64,000 bases of DNA from Moelleriella libera RCEF 2490 (GCA_001636675.1 AZGY01000005.1:1255693-1319692), one strand, 5' to 3'; positions 1 to 11,909 are shown, counted from the stretch's first letter. The notes: generated by a model not told the origin, from the sequence alone. Translations and numbers: made by a program.

Positions 1-1
1 C

Positions 2-142
2 GTGCCCAGTGTTGGAATAAGCACGAGGCCGGGCCATCTCGAAGCGCGAAGTCGCTGTCTCAATGACTTTGTCGAAATGTTGGGCTGTATGCCCCTGATC
101 GACGAGACCGCGCGAATTGAGCTTGGTGTGACAGTTTCGTAG
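2..142 (+). CDS. 3' end of an unidentified protein-coding gene (partial)
   Basis: A reading frame is open from the window edge to TAG at 140-142, giving about 46 residues. It has a protein-like composition (stretches such as LNDFVEMLGCMPLIDETARI) and mixed codon use like the neighbouring genes. The start and most of the gene lie outside the window, and I do not recognise the family. If real, the gene runs convergently toward RAD16 with about 1.6 kb between the stops. The frame is short, so a chance open frame is possible; the amino-acid pattern is the only support. Confidence 0.4.
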   Translation: MPSVGISTRPGHLEARSRCLNDFVEMLGCMPLIDETARIELGVTVS

Positions 143-1728
143 TCGCCGAGGCGGTTGGCCCAGCTGAAGTCGTCGAGAGTCATCGTGGTGAGACTGCCAT
201 GTCTCACTGGACGAAGCAGCGCGCCGACCGGGCATCAGCAGAAGATGCAAGCCAATCAGACGGCTTCCGGACAGATGGCGAGGTTGCATCTTATTGTGAC
301 ATTGGGGAGACTGATGATTCTCCGAGACCTTTTTGCCGTTGCGATATCCAAGTGTGGTTACGCAGCTAGCCGTTTTTGTTTTCTTTGAGGGTCCCCCGCT
401 TCCCCGCACTTCGATTGACTCGTTGACGCTCGTTTACTGTATTTAGTGCGATACTCTCATCTATTTTTGAAGCTGCATTGGTTGATCTGTTGTCTTTGTG
501 CCGTGCTTCCCCTTCAGCACGGCTTTGGTGCCTATAACGACATCGTGATCCGCGTGGCTTCATACGGAAATGAAGCTGCCTACGCCGTGCGTCGGAGTCG
601 AATTATGGGTTTCAATACTCGGCGGGAGACGGCCCTTTTCCCCCTTTTCTGGGTCTCCCCGATGCAGGACACGAACCTGCCTGTCTTGTCCGCAAGAACC
701 AAGGCAGCCGCGAAAAAGAAAAAAACATGAACGCTTCCTTCCTTTTTTCTTTCTTTCTTTCTTTCACCATGTATGTGACGTGATATGCGGCGGAATTGAA
801 AGACTCGCATCGTCTGCTTCCCCTCTCCTGCTCATTTCGCGTGTTATCAGGCGCTGCAACGTCAGGGCACAAGCACAAACACATCTCTAAACTCAAGTCA
901 AATGGCCGGCGTCTGACGCCACTACGTCCAGCATAATGGATACAGCTGCTCATATGTCGATCCTCCTTTAGCGTAGCAATGTCATTTCTTGTATTGACAA
1001 GGCTCATATTCTTTAATGTTATAGTACAAGCATGAATGATAAAGCCCGCTTTCGTGGAGAGCTCTGCTCCACAGGAGAGATCTCGAGTCTGGAGGAGGAG
1101 AGGGCCCTACCCGATAGTCGGGTCCAGTCATCCATCGCCCTACTCCATGCCTCTGTGTTGCGCCGGGTAGTAAATGATGCTCAGAAACCAAATTTGAAAC
1201 AAACGCCAGTCGGGTTTGGCCGCAGCATCTCTTCATAACCAACAAACCCAGCAGATAGGCCGCGAGTACGAAGTCCTGGTGGACCGTAGTAATGTAAAAC
1301 GCTTGACGCGTCACGACGATGATTGCCCACGTCTGGGCCAGGCAAACTGCATGGCAAAATCTATGCACCGTCATCTAGGCAGCCCAACACATCGATGCAC
1401 GAGGTCCCTTTGGCCGACGCCGTGCCAATGGGAAAAAAAGAAAAGAAAAGAAAAGAAAAGAAAAGAAAAGAAAAGAAAAGAAAAGAAAAGAAAAAGAAAA
1501 GCTGCGGCTCGAACAAGGCAGTTGAGCTACCCCTGCACCACGGCGCATGTCCACTGCTCCATCCTGCGGAAAGACGGCGTGCTCATGCGGCTGAAGTAAA
1601 CCTAAGAGGCTATGGAAAGTACACTGCCGCTGCGCAAATATTCAATATCAAGTGGGAGAGGCAGGACAGAAGCCGAGCCTGGCCAGTCACGCGTCGCTCT
1701 TAGACAAAAGCAAAGGAGCGCACGCAGC
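143..1728. other. Intergenic region with an AAAAG microsatellite
   Basis: No open frame here resembles a protein; the frames present are low-complexity or arginine/serine-rich shadows. A purine-rich simple repeat lies at 1434-1500. This is probably the shared 3' flank of the left-edge gene and RAD16. Confidence 0.6.
1434..1500 (+). repeat. (AAAAG)n microsatellite
   Basis: About twelve near-perfect AAAAG units run in tandem, flanked by short A tracts. It lies in intergenic DNA downstream of RAD16. No gene structure is associated with it. Confidence 0.95.
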
Positions 1729-4700
1729 TCATGTGCCCCGGAACAAGAACTGCATGTCCTCAGGGCTCAGGCTTTCCATAGCCTTGTCGTCTGCATTGAT
1801 AGTTGAATGAATCATGTTAGTCTTCTTCTCCTGGATCAGGACCATTCGGCTCTCGACCGAGTCCTCGATGCACAGGCGTGAGATGGAACAAGGCCGAGTC
1901 TGGCCGATTCGATGGCATCGGTCTGCTGATTGCCATTCTGCTGCGGGATTCCACCACCTGGCATTCACGCATAGTATCAGTTATTGGAATTTCAAAAACT
2001 CATTTGGACGGGGTAACAACTCACGGATCAACGATGAAGACTCTCGACGCCTCCGTGAGATTCAGCGCCACGCCTCCCGCTTTGAGGGATACCAGGAAGC
2101 ATTCCACGTCCACATTGTTCATAAAGTGCTCAATCGATGCCTGCCGCTGAGCCGGCGTCATGCTTCCGTCCAACATGACGGTAGTAATTCCAGCGCGTCG
2201 CAGGCGCCACTCAATCAGCTGCAGCATAGTCGTGAATTGCGAAAATATGATGGATTTGTGAGACGCATTATCGGACCGCAATTTGTGCAATTCGTGCACT
2301 AGCAGCTCGATCTTGGAGGATGAGGTCCAGTTTTCCATCTTGATGCGATTAATGATGGAGTTCTTTTTGACCAAGGTCTCATCCTGCTCAATCTCGGGCT
2401 GCTCCAGGTCGATCGAGAGGGGGATGTGACAGCTGGGGCAATCGGGCGTGTCCGTAGAATGGACGTAGCTGGAAACGCAGGCTCGGCAGAAGTCATGCTT
2501 GCAGCGACTCCGGACTGTATCCTCCGCTGGCTCATCACAAATGCAGCACACGAGAATGTTCTGGCCTCCCTCTGCGTTCTTCTTCAGCAGTAAGTCTGGA
2601 TGATCCGCCACCTGACGCATCTGCATGATGAGGCCGAAAATATTGGCGTAATTGTTCAGAAGTACACCCTGCGCAACGTATGTGTCGAATTTGCGCTGTC
2701 CGTTGGTCATGATACTGTTGGCAAAGTCATTCTCCTCTTCGCCGAAGAACTGCCTGTCAACAAATACCTCCTTAACCGGCAGTTCCATTGAGTTTGTGTG
2801 GTCTTTCTTGAGACGACGCAGCATAATCCGATCCGTCATCAGTCTCAGCTTTTTGAACGCCTCACGGCCCGGTCCAAGGTTGCCGAACTTCTGTATAGGA
2901 TTGAGGAGTTCTTGGTTGAACACTGACACATGCTGCATGCCTGCATGACCGCAGTGGGAGCAGCGACTGTCCTCCATGCTCCATTCCAGACAAGAGCACG
3001 AGCACTGCTTACACAAGTACAACGCGAACGGCCGGACGTTCAGGAAACGAATCAAAGAGAAGAACTCCCCAATTCTGTTTTGCAACGGAGTTCCCGATAG
3101 ACACCAGCGGTAGTTTGTCTGCAACGCGAAGCATGCTTTGGCCGTCATGGTGCTCCTGGTTTTGATGCAGTGCGCTTCGTCCAGGACGATGCGATGGAAC
3201 TTGATGGCGTGAATGACACTCTTCTCTTTGTGAATCCCATTCTTTCTCTTGAATCCCTTCTCTTGTTTCCGAAACATGGACTCGAGACTGTTGTAGGACA
3301 TCATGATGACGTCGAACGCCTTGAGTTCCTTGGCCGTGATATTTTTGGCCTTCTGGTTGGTCCCGTGAAAAACGAACGTCTTGAGAGTACCATCCGTGTA
3401 GGATTTGATCTCTGACTGCCACTGCATCAACGCAACAGGTGGTACAAGTACCAAAGATGGTTGTTTCGCCGGATAATCGGACATGATTAGCGAGACTGCC
3501 TGTATGGTCTTTCCTAAGCCCATTTCGTCGCCCAGCAATCCACCTCTCCACTCCGTCTTCTCCATTTCCTTCATCCAAGCAAGCCCTTCGAGCTGAAAAG
3601 GCTTCAGCTGGCGTGAGATTGTCGGCGGCTGCGGTGCCATACCAGCCTTGAGCACCGGCATCTTCTCCAGATCAGCCCACATGGTCAAAATCTCCGGATG
3701 ATGATTCTCAAGACGATTGCGCTCCTTCTTGAGACGGCGCTTATTGCCGTGCCTGTAGGCCCGGCGCTGAGCCGATACCTGCTGTAGCTCTACTCCTGCT
3801 TCCTCAGCTTCACTAGCGCTTGTAGAAGGGAGAGGAGCCGAAACGGACGAGTTCGAGGCCCAAGACATGACTGATATGACACTAGCATTTTCATCAACGT
3901 CCTCCTCCTCCTCTGAGTCTCGAACAACTTTTGAGCTGCGCGTTTTGCGTTTGCCACGTCTCTCGTCCGCACGGCTACCTGCACGATCCGGTGGGTTTCG
4001 GGACCTTTGAGCTGCGCTCTGAGATGTGATGGCTTTGGATCGCGCAGGCTGTTTGCCTTTACTGGTCGCTTTCCTGCTTGCAAGCGGCTCGTCTTCTGAG
4101 AATATGGCAAGCTCATCGTCGGATTCGTCATTCATGGAGTCAGTCGACTCATCGGGATCGGTCAACTCAGCCTCGTCCTCAGAAGTTCCCCTCGAAACAA
4201 TCATGTCGTTCTCGAGGATCATCGCAGCACCGGCAGCGTACTCGGCGTCCAGGTCGATCACAGAGGGCTGGGGGCGTTCAGAACTTTGAGCGCCCTTGTT
4301 CCGTTTCGCCGGCGGTGCTTGTTGAGGTGTTGTCTGCGTCGTTTCTCTCCCTCGCTTAGCCCTGGACGTTGACACAGCGGGAAAGACGGTAGACGGGGTC
4401 TCGCCCAGAATGTTTCGAGTGCTCCTGCGCCGCAAACTATTCGGCGGAGTCAAGATATCATCGACTTTGGCGAATTCTTCCTCCTGTAATCTCCTGGCTG
4501 CTCTGGCATCCCTGCCCATTTGAGAAGAGTCGTCGTCATCATCTTCAGAATCCATGACTTCGATCAGGCGTTTGCTTCTGGACTTCCTTCCCCTAGCTGG
4601 CTTCAGGGAATAAATACTGTCTCGTAACGCCCTATGATCAACATCTTCCTCTTCCTCGTCTTCTGCCAGCCAACCTGCGCGGGGTTTTGAAGGCAGGCGC

Positions 4701-5119
4701 ACTTCTATATATGTTCTCGACTTTGACGCCTGATCAGAGGCCGAGCGCTCTGCAACCTGGGGAGTCGGGACTTTGCTAGTTGCTGGCGTGGAGAATTCGC
4801 CATCAGAAGACAGATCAGGCCGGGAAGGCGAAGATACGGTGGAAGTCGTGTTACTAGCCGAGACCAGCGTTCGGGCTGGCCTCCCTCGTGGCTTCTTGAC
4901 TGGACTACTCTGGACGGTGATTTCGTCGGCATTGGTAAGCTGTAGCAATTGATTCTTTGCCTTCTGTGTTGGGTCTGATGCCGATTCTCCTATACGTAGC
5001 AGAGAGCATGAGCGATCAAGGCTTGAACTACCACGGCAGAGACGCAGTGATGGCTACTGACCTGAGACTCCGGCCGTTGGGGTGCCCATCGACCGGAGGG
5101 AACGACGAATGGGTGCCAT
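1729..5119 (-). CDS. RAD16: RAD16 DNA repair protein: SNF2 ATPase with RING finger
   Basis: This is a SWI2/SNF2 DNA translocase and RING protein of global-genome nucleotide excision repair. In yeast it works with Rad7 (and Elc1/Cul3) as NEF4 to clear UV lesions from silent DNA. Three exons join cleanly: 5119-5062, 4989-2025 and 1957-1729, with introns of 72 and 67 bp, giving 1083 residues. The start MAPIRRSLRS sits in a 58-nt first exon. The first ~400 residues are acidic, Ser-rich and probably disordered. Walker A (GDEMGLGKT) lies near residue 506 and the DEAH box (VLDEAHC) follows. A C3HC4 RING (CCICDEP...CPSC) inserted near 834-875 is the RAD16 hallmark. The helicase C domain crosses the last intron (VDP|WWNPAAEWQ) and contains the DRCHRIGQ motif. 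The gene diverges from RAD7. Human HLTF-like and yeast Rad5-like proteins have a similar layout, but the overall order and the neighbour favour RAD16. Confidence 0.95.
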
Positions 5120-5852
5120 TGCGACAGGGCGAGCTCCTCGAAAGGTGACGATGCCTCAAATTCGCCACGGGGAGGTGGTCCGGTCGAAACGAGAACTGAT
5201 AGGCAAGGTGTGAAACTAGTACTTCGAAGTGTTCGACGCAAGCTTTATGAGAAGTCGGAAGGCATTCATGCTCCGGGTGCAAAACTTCACGGTCGTGAAC
5301 GACGTGAATGAGCGCAAACGCGGCAAGCAGGGGGCGGCAAGGACAATTTCTGCTATGGTGGCCGACGGCAAAGAGGTTTTGCTCGCAATTCACTTCTGGT
5401 GCCTGCCGTTCGATGCCAATGGAAGATAGCTTTAGTACGCAAGGGGCTACAGTTGCCACTGCGTTGGTTCGACCCTTGTTTTTTTTCTTCACTTCTCACT
5501 CTGTGCCTTCCTTTCTTTTTTTTTTCTCCTCTCCCCTCCCTTTCTCACATTGGCCCGTCTCTCTGCACCAATTCGTGGCTACCGGCGCACAGTCACAGTG
5601 TCTGGAAATCCAAAACGCCACTCGCGTTGGCAATCCAACACGAAAACACGTGCTCTCGGCGTGCCGTGGGCGTGCCGTGAGTGGCGAGGATGCGGCCGCA
5701 GGCTCAGGAGCGTCTTGGGTGCCCAGTGTAGACAAGCCCTCTTATCTTGCTCATCGTTCACTCGTGAATAAGCGCCGAAACACTCAGCCGCAAGATGCAA
5801 GTTAATGCACAGCGTGCAGAGAAGTTAGCTGACTTGATTGCCGCCTAAAGAG
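5120..5852. promoter_or_regulatory. Divergent promoter region between RAD16 and RAD7
   Basis: These 733 bp separate the two start codons. The region contains a long T/C-rich tract (about 5477-5546), a CACGTG E-box-like palindrome at about 5648-5653, and an 11-bp-period tandem GCGTGCCGTG (5659-5679). No protein-like frame is present. A shared control region for the two subunits of one repair factor is inferred from position only. Confidence 0.55.
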
Positions 5853-8312
5853 ATGTCTTCCGCACGGTGTGTAATTCACTGGAATGTATGCCACACGAGA
5901 GCAGGCAGAGTGAGCGGCACAGTATAATCTCTCTCACACGGCCCCCATGCGCCACTGCCCCTTTCACTTGCCGTTCTGCAGGGGGTTTCATGCAAGCATT
6001 GTGGATCACAGTGCTGTCGACAAAGGTTTGCACGGTGAATGATTAATTGTCACTGTTGCGCCGCGTGAGCGTTTGCAAGAGAAAATATTCGTAGCAGACT
6101 TACATCAATCCCAACTTTTTTTTACGCGCAGCTCGTGGATGCTCTCATGTCAATAATATGAGTTCTTTGCAAGGCTCATAAAAAATCCTTACTTGCATTC
6201 TCTTCGCCCACATTGTTGAGATGTACGTCGTTCAATGCCTGGCCCTCTTCTACCGATCTCATCAAACCTCTGCACAATGAAGTCAGGCAACTGACCTTCT
6301 TCTCTTCCTTGTACCTATAGGGTCCGCGGACGCTCCTCTCGGCTTCAGAGCCAGGATCAGAATACAACTGGAGCCGGCAGACCGACTAGGAATATCACTG
6401 GACCGTAAGTCGCTTCTCAAGTGGCTTGCACAGGGAACACTCAACTTATCAGTTTCTTAGCCATTCTGCCTTGACTGACTTTCTCGCTGTAAGCTTGACT
6501 GGCCAAACAGACTATCCCAGCAGGTACTGACACTCTGTATAGTCACACAACATCTCAGCCCGCCAGATCCGGGATGATGTTGAGCTGCGGCGTCAGCAGG
6601 CTGCTGCTCAGGCAGGGCCCAATGGAGAGGTGGGAGTAACAGAGGAAACGCAAGAGATCATTGTTGCCGAATCAAGTTCCGCGGGACAGCAATCTGGACC
6701 CACTGACGCCGCCGCTGATGCGTCAAAGAAGAAGAGAAAGAAGCACGAGCAGAAGACGATCGAGAAGATCAAGGCAAGCAAGGAATTCAAAAGACACAAA
6801 AAGGAGAAGGGTTGGGACTCTGATGGCTCTGATGACTCTAATGATCTTGCTCGAGCCATCTTCGAGTCCAGACATGCGCCGTTACCGGGGCAAATGGAAA
6901 ATTGCGCTGTCTGCGGCAAACGCTTCACCGTCACGCCTTACTCCGTAGCTGGACCCGAGGGTGGCCTCCTCTGCGTGACGTGTGGTAAAGAGGCAGCCAA
7001 GGCGCGGGCCGGAGCAGCGCAGCCCAAGAAGAAGCCCAGAAAGCAGACGGGCGGCATCGGGACCCGGCGAAGTGTCCAAAGTCGCATCTTGGATGGCGAC
7101 GTCGGCACCAAAAGTCTGGCCACGCTCTGCGTGCAAACTCTAGCTAAGAACGTCGACATGGCAGAAAGTCTTGGCGATCTCCCAGACCATCTCATCGACA
7201 AGATTGCCCGCATTTTCTCCAAACGGCGGCTCTTGCGACCAGAGACACTGCCGTTGTTCGCGCAGCCCGGCACGGAGAGCATCCACATCTACGACGGCGC
7301 CAGGTTGGGCAGTCAAGACTTCATCAGCATCTTCCAGGTCGCACCACAGTTGCGGCGCTTCAAGGCCCGCGCAGCAATCCAGTTCAAAGACGAAGTCATG
7401 GACTACCTCTTGTCGCGAGACACGGCACTAGAGAGCTTTTATCTGCACGGTGCCAACCTACTGAGCGAAGACAAGTGGCACGAGTTCTTTGTTAAAAAGG
7501 GACGCGTGTTGAAGGGCGTCCAGGTGTATTACACGGACAAGCATTTTGGAGATGACAGTATCGACGTGCTGGCGCAGAATTGTCCCTCTTTGCTCCGTCT
7601 CAAGGTTGAGAATAACCAAAAGTTGACGGGCAAGGGCGTAGAGGCCATAGCCAACTTGTCCTCTCTTGAGCATCTGGGCTTGCAGCTGCACCACCGTCTG
7701 CAGCCTGCGTCCATCAATACTGCCATCTCGAGCGTCGGGCCCCGGCTTAAGACCTTGTCTCTCAAAATAGTCCCAGACGCCGACGACTCGATCCTGCAGA
7801 CTATCCACGAATCGTGCCGATCTCTCACCAAGCTTCGCATCACGGACAGCGAGGCAATGACAGACCAAGGCTTCGTCTCTCTGTTCACCAACTGGAGCAA
7901 CGCACCATTGCAAATTGTCGATTTTCAAAAGTGTCGTTATATCAGTGCAAGTCGCCCCCGGGCCAACGACGACAATGTTGGTCTCTGCAGCGAGGGCTTC
8001 AAGGCGCTCATGGCTCACTCCGGCCAACGGCTGGTCGACCTGAACGTGCATGCTTGTCGTCATATTTCGCGGACGGCATTTGAAGAGGTGTTTCATGAGA
8101 CGGCAAACTTCCCGGAACTGCTGAAGTTGGAAATCAGTTTCTGCGAAGAAGTGACTGATTTCATCCTGGGATCTATATTCCGCGCTTGTCCCAAGATCAA
8201 AGAGGTAAATGTGTTTGGATGCATGAAGGTCAAGGAAGCCAGGGTTCCCCGAGGTGTGATTGTCGTAGGAGTTCCGAATGCCCAAGGCATGATTACCGAA
8301 GGGGTGGACTGA
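5853..8312 (+). CDS. RAD7: RAD7 nucleotide excision repair protein (LRR)
   Basis: Rad7 is the leucine-rich-repeat partner of Rad16 in the GG-NER complex NEF4, and in yeast also the substrate receptor of a Cul3 ubiquitin ligase. The main exon (6543-8312) is preceded by exons 6321-6404 and 6461-6488. Together these read RNITGPHSALTDFLASHNISARQI, the conserved Rad7 N-terminal block. A 14-nt first exon at 5853-5866 (MSSAR) is the best start I can find; its phase fits and total coding is 1896 nt, 631 residues. It implies a 454-bp first intron, so the start is less certain than the rest. The protein has a Lys-rich segment, a CxxC...CxxC zinc ribbon (CAVCGK...CVTCGK, near residue 163) and then C-terminal leucine-rich repeats ending in the VFGCMKV block. 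It converges on the lipase gene, with 238 bp between stops. Confidence 0.9.
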
Positions 8313-8550
8313 CGGACTTATACATCAACAAATAATTGTAAATGTGGGGAGCCCTCGAGCTCTGGGAGTTTGCCGGCTGGAGTGGGTAAGACTGGCTTTG
8401 AAAAGGATGTATTACTAAAAACTACCTTGTATCACTGCATGACGAACATCACGTTGCGGGACTACAGAAGAGCACTTCACCGCGTTGGTTGCCAGCTCTG
8501 GACATGAACAAGGATAAAGGTGTCTTCGCGCGACCAAGTGAGGGCAAAGT

Positions 8551-9687
8551 TCAGACGCGTTCGCTCTTCTCCTCTTGATCCTTTACAAATTCTTGATCCT
8601 TCCGACTCCAATCGTTGAGACGCCGCTCGAGCTCTGCCTTGTCCACATCGTCGCGGCGCCTCAGCTGGATCGAAGGGGGACCACATTCCGAGATTGGTCC
8701 CAGGTAATCGAGATGAGCAGGGATATTGAGACCAAAGGTCCCCGCATTGCACTGCGTGTTGGCGATGCCCGGACAGACCTTGACTTGAGCCGGAGTCACT
8801 GTGGTCTCGCCCGCCTTCACGCCCACCAGCCAGTACTCTGGCGAGATGTGCCTGTATCCGAAGATGATGGGCGGCAGTCGAGGTACTGGATCATCTGCGT
8901 GCGTGACACGCCACTGTGCGCCGGGCGCCTTCGTCATCCATTGTGCGAAAGCGCCGTTGCCTACGCGTGGCGAGCCATACGAGAAGATATCTACGGGAAT
9001 GCCGTCCCGCCGGAGATAGGCCGCGGCGAGCGTGGCGACGGCTCCGCCGAGGGAGTGGCCTGTCGCCACGACGCGGAAGCCGGGATTCTGGGCGGAAGTC
9101 GAAGAGATGGTTTGCTTGGCTGCGTCTTGAATCTCTTCCCAGCTCTGGAGAAAGCCAGAGTGCAAAAAACAGTTCTTGACCAAGGCGCAACCCCGCCAGA
9201 TGAAGTTGACATCCGTGATAAAATTACGGAGGTTGTTGCTCCCTCGCACGGACAAGACGATCTCCTGGCGTATTTTGTCAATGGCCACATAGGCGGCAAT
9301 TCCGGTGAGTTGCCCGCTGTCGACGGGTCAGTCATACCCTCTGTCATTGGAAGGGGGTTCTCAAGTACGTACCCGAACGAAGAGACAATCGTTACATTGT
9401 TTTGCTCGACAAGAGGACAATTTTTCTTCTCACAGGTAACACGGGTTCCGGGCGCAGCATTCGAGTTGCAATATGCGGCGCCAGCGTGCTGAGAATAGAA
9501 CTTGAAGCTGCTGAATTCCTGCTCTGATACGCCTTGTATTGCTGCACGTCTGGGTCAGCCGTCGTCTCCTGTACGGGCCCGTGCCACACTTGCTCTGATT
9601 TTTGGAAGACTCCGCGTAGTCCTCGTCCATGCCAATGGGGCTGGCCGCCGTCAAAGCGACCAGCACAAGGAAACTGGTGATTATCAT
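8551..9687 (-). CDS. Secreted fungal lipase, class 3 (alpha/beta hydrolase)
   Basis: This is a triacylglycerol lipase of the Thermomyces/Rhizomucor family, probably extracellular. The N-terminus MIITSFLVLVALTAASP is a clear signal peptide. The second exon gives FKFYSQHAGAAYCNSN and VTCEKKNCPLVE, as in this family. The last exon has the nucleophile elbow GHSLGG, the acid in ADDPVPRLPP and the histidine in NIPAHLDYLG, completing the Ser-Asp-His triad. Intron 2 (9372-9317, 56 bp) is clear and links SSF to GQLTGIAAYV. Intron 1 lies at roughly 9541-9587, but its exact ends are uncertain because several weak splice sites give the right frame. The product is about 345 residues. A highly charged C-terminal tail of about 36 residues (RRRDDVDKAEL...) follows the lipase fold and is not usual for the family. 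Feruloyl esterase is less likely. Confidence 0.88.
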
Positions 9688-11909
9688 TGAAATCGGTAGA
9701 GAGAAAAGAGGAAAGAGGGAAGGGGGAAATCAAGATTTGGCTGCCTGTGCGCCGTTGCTCCTGCCAGCAAACAACAACCCAATGATTTCTGTCCTTGGCA
9801 ACGGGCGCCCAGCCAGCTTTATGGGCAGCCCAGGGATGGGAGATGTGCCCCCCGAGCTGCCTCTTGCTCGAGACGGCCTGTCGTCAGCATTTCTCACGAA
9901 GCCATCACGCCGAAGTACTGCCTGACTTGCATGGGGCTTTCTGAGCTGTCATCTTCGGAAGTGAGGCTTCATCCGTGACATGCGTACGCCATTGACTTCT
10001 GCTGAAAAGGCAAGAACCAATGGCCATGCAGCGAGGCATGCTATTTCAGCACCTGGCACTCGGGCAGGCTCGGCGCTACCGGGAGGCTTTCCAGTAGAGG
10101 CATAGGGCATCAACACTGGGCCGACGCGAGCTGCCGCGATCGGCCATCCGGGCCAGCCAAGCTTTGTTGCTTCGTGCCATGGCTTCCACCCTACTCGCCC
10201 GAGAATGGACGACCGGAATGCTGCAGCAACGAGGCATTGGGAGTGATTGGGCCGTGGTGTTTTCGGCTGCGCATCCTGGCAGACGCACGTTGTCATGAGG
10301 TCCCCACCCCCGCCTCGGCCAAGGCGACAGGGGTGACATCGGCCGTCCGGCGAGTTTGCCCGTTCGGCAGTGTTCCTCGAGACCCGCAGCGGCTGTGGCT
10401 GGGGATGTGATAGAGAGGGCAGCATTTGGCGTTGCGCAATATTCACAGGTCGCATGTAGATGGCCAGCCGTGTACCGACCCGACTGTGCAGAACAACCGT
10501 GCCTGCAGCTTTGATAAATCTCGGCCGGGAACACCCTCTCAGTTCGCATCGCCCGTCTTGAGGTGTGGCCGCCCTTCGTCCGCCTCGTTGGCCCCCTCCC
10601 GAGCCCGATCTGACCACAAATCAGGCATTTGCTGAAGGCTGCGTTTGAATCAAGCTACCCTCCAACACTAACGCACTTAAACTTCCACATCCCAGCACGA
10701 CAAGGGGCCTGCATCGGTCCAAGGCTAGATTGGGTAATGCAAGCGCGAGAGACCTTGGTGATTTCACCGCTTCGGCGTAATCTCACGAGAGAACGGCGAC
10801 CACAGCTGAGAAAAAGAGGCTCTTTGGTTATCGTCACCTTCTTCGTCAAGGTGTCCCCGATGGGTGTTCACAGGGTGTCACGCGCATCTGCGCCCCATGT
10901 GGACAGTAGAACAGGAATTTCATACGGACTACGTACACAATCAGCCAAACGATATCAGCGTACATACGACGACGATCCATGGTATATTGCTAAGCAAAAG
11001 CCCGGTTATAAACGCGGAAATGGGGCCTCCGGGTTCTCGCATTCTTCTGTTGGCTTTGTCAGTAAAGTTCGACATCTGCGAATGACACTGCATCACCATG
11101 CGCCCGCCCTGAAGTAGTGCAAAATAGCCGCAAGCGATCAGGACCATGCTACCTTGCAAAGGTTATTAATCTCCACAAGGCTTATTGTTGTCTTAGCCGA
11201 GCCACATGTCTCCGGGGTGGAAATTGCGTGGTCCTGGCGACCTTGCCTGCCATGACAGCAGTCCTGGTGATCATCAAGGTTAGGGCAGATACGGAGCGGA
11301 TATTTGCATTCAAAAAACTCAGATATTTTCAAAATGAGTGCTTTGAGGATCTTCACACTCGTTGATCTTCTGCTGCCCGACATGTGGAACCAATTTCAGG
11401 GAGACGGTCTCGCAAAGTGAGTTATTCGGTACAAAAACACAAGATTGACAATGCTCCAGCTGCCAAGACGAGTCGCCCCAGCGAGGCAGAGGCGCAAGTG
11501 GTGACCTTTGTGTTTCTCAGATGCAATGGCGAGATCGTTTGTCGTACCAGAAATGTGAACGTTCCCTATCATATCGATTTGTCCATCGCAGAATGAAGCA
11601 GAAGCAGAGGTGCCATACAAGAAAGCACTCTGCACCAAACCAGTTTGATGCCTCAGGCTGAATCTGGAGAGCTAGGAAGGGCCGCGAGCCCACAAGCGCG
11701 GGGTGACAAGCTTGCCACTCAAAGAGACGAAGCAAAGGAAAAAAAAAAATGTCGACACAACCCCTCCAACCCAGAAAGTGGGTCTATGAAAATAACATCC
11801 CCCTCCTTCACATTCTCTCTTGCCATAAATCCGTAAACGTCAACTTCATCCGCGATCCGCCCTCCCATCTCCGTCCGTATTCGATTATTGCATTCTACGC
11901 TTGTTCAAA
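9688..11909. other. 2.2-kb intergenic region upstream of the lipase and eEF1B genes
   Basis: The longest open frames here (a 222-residue minus frame at 9949-10617 and overlapping ones) are Arg/Pro/Gly-rich and match no family I recognise. The last ~160 bases before the eEF1B start are CT-rich (around 11756-11880), as is common in highly expressed fungal genes. I see no TE signature. Confidence 0.55.

Noticed and set aside
640..720. T-arm-like GCAGG-TTCGTGT-CCTGC on the minus strand
   Set aside because: The arm is perfect, but no matching acceptor stem, D arm or anticodon loop is found at tRNA spacing.
1500..1560. tRNA-like fragment on the minus strand (GTAGCTCAACTG and GTTCGAGCC)
   Set aside because: The D-like and T-like parts are only about 16 nt apart, leaving no anticodon arm, and no acceptor stem forms.
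5440..5490. GGTTCGACC followed by a T run, like a tRNA 3' end with a Pol III terminator
   Set aside because: The flanking bases do not form a T stem and no upstream A box fits.
8575..9492. 305-codon plus-strand open frame
   Set aside because: It is antisense to the lipase, which has a clear signal peptide, triad and splice pattern; the frame is a shadow.
9949..10617. 222-codon minus-strand open frame
   Set aside because: It is Arg/Pro/Gly-rich, lacks any family motif and overlaps equally long frames in other phases.
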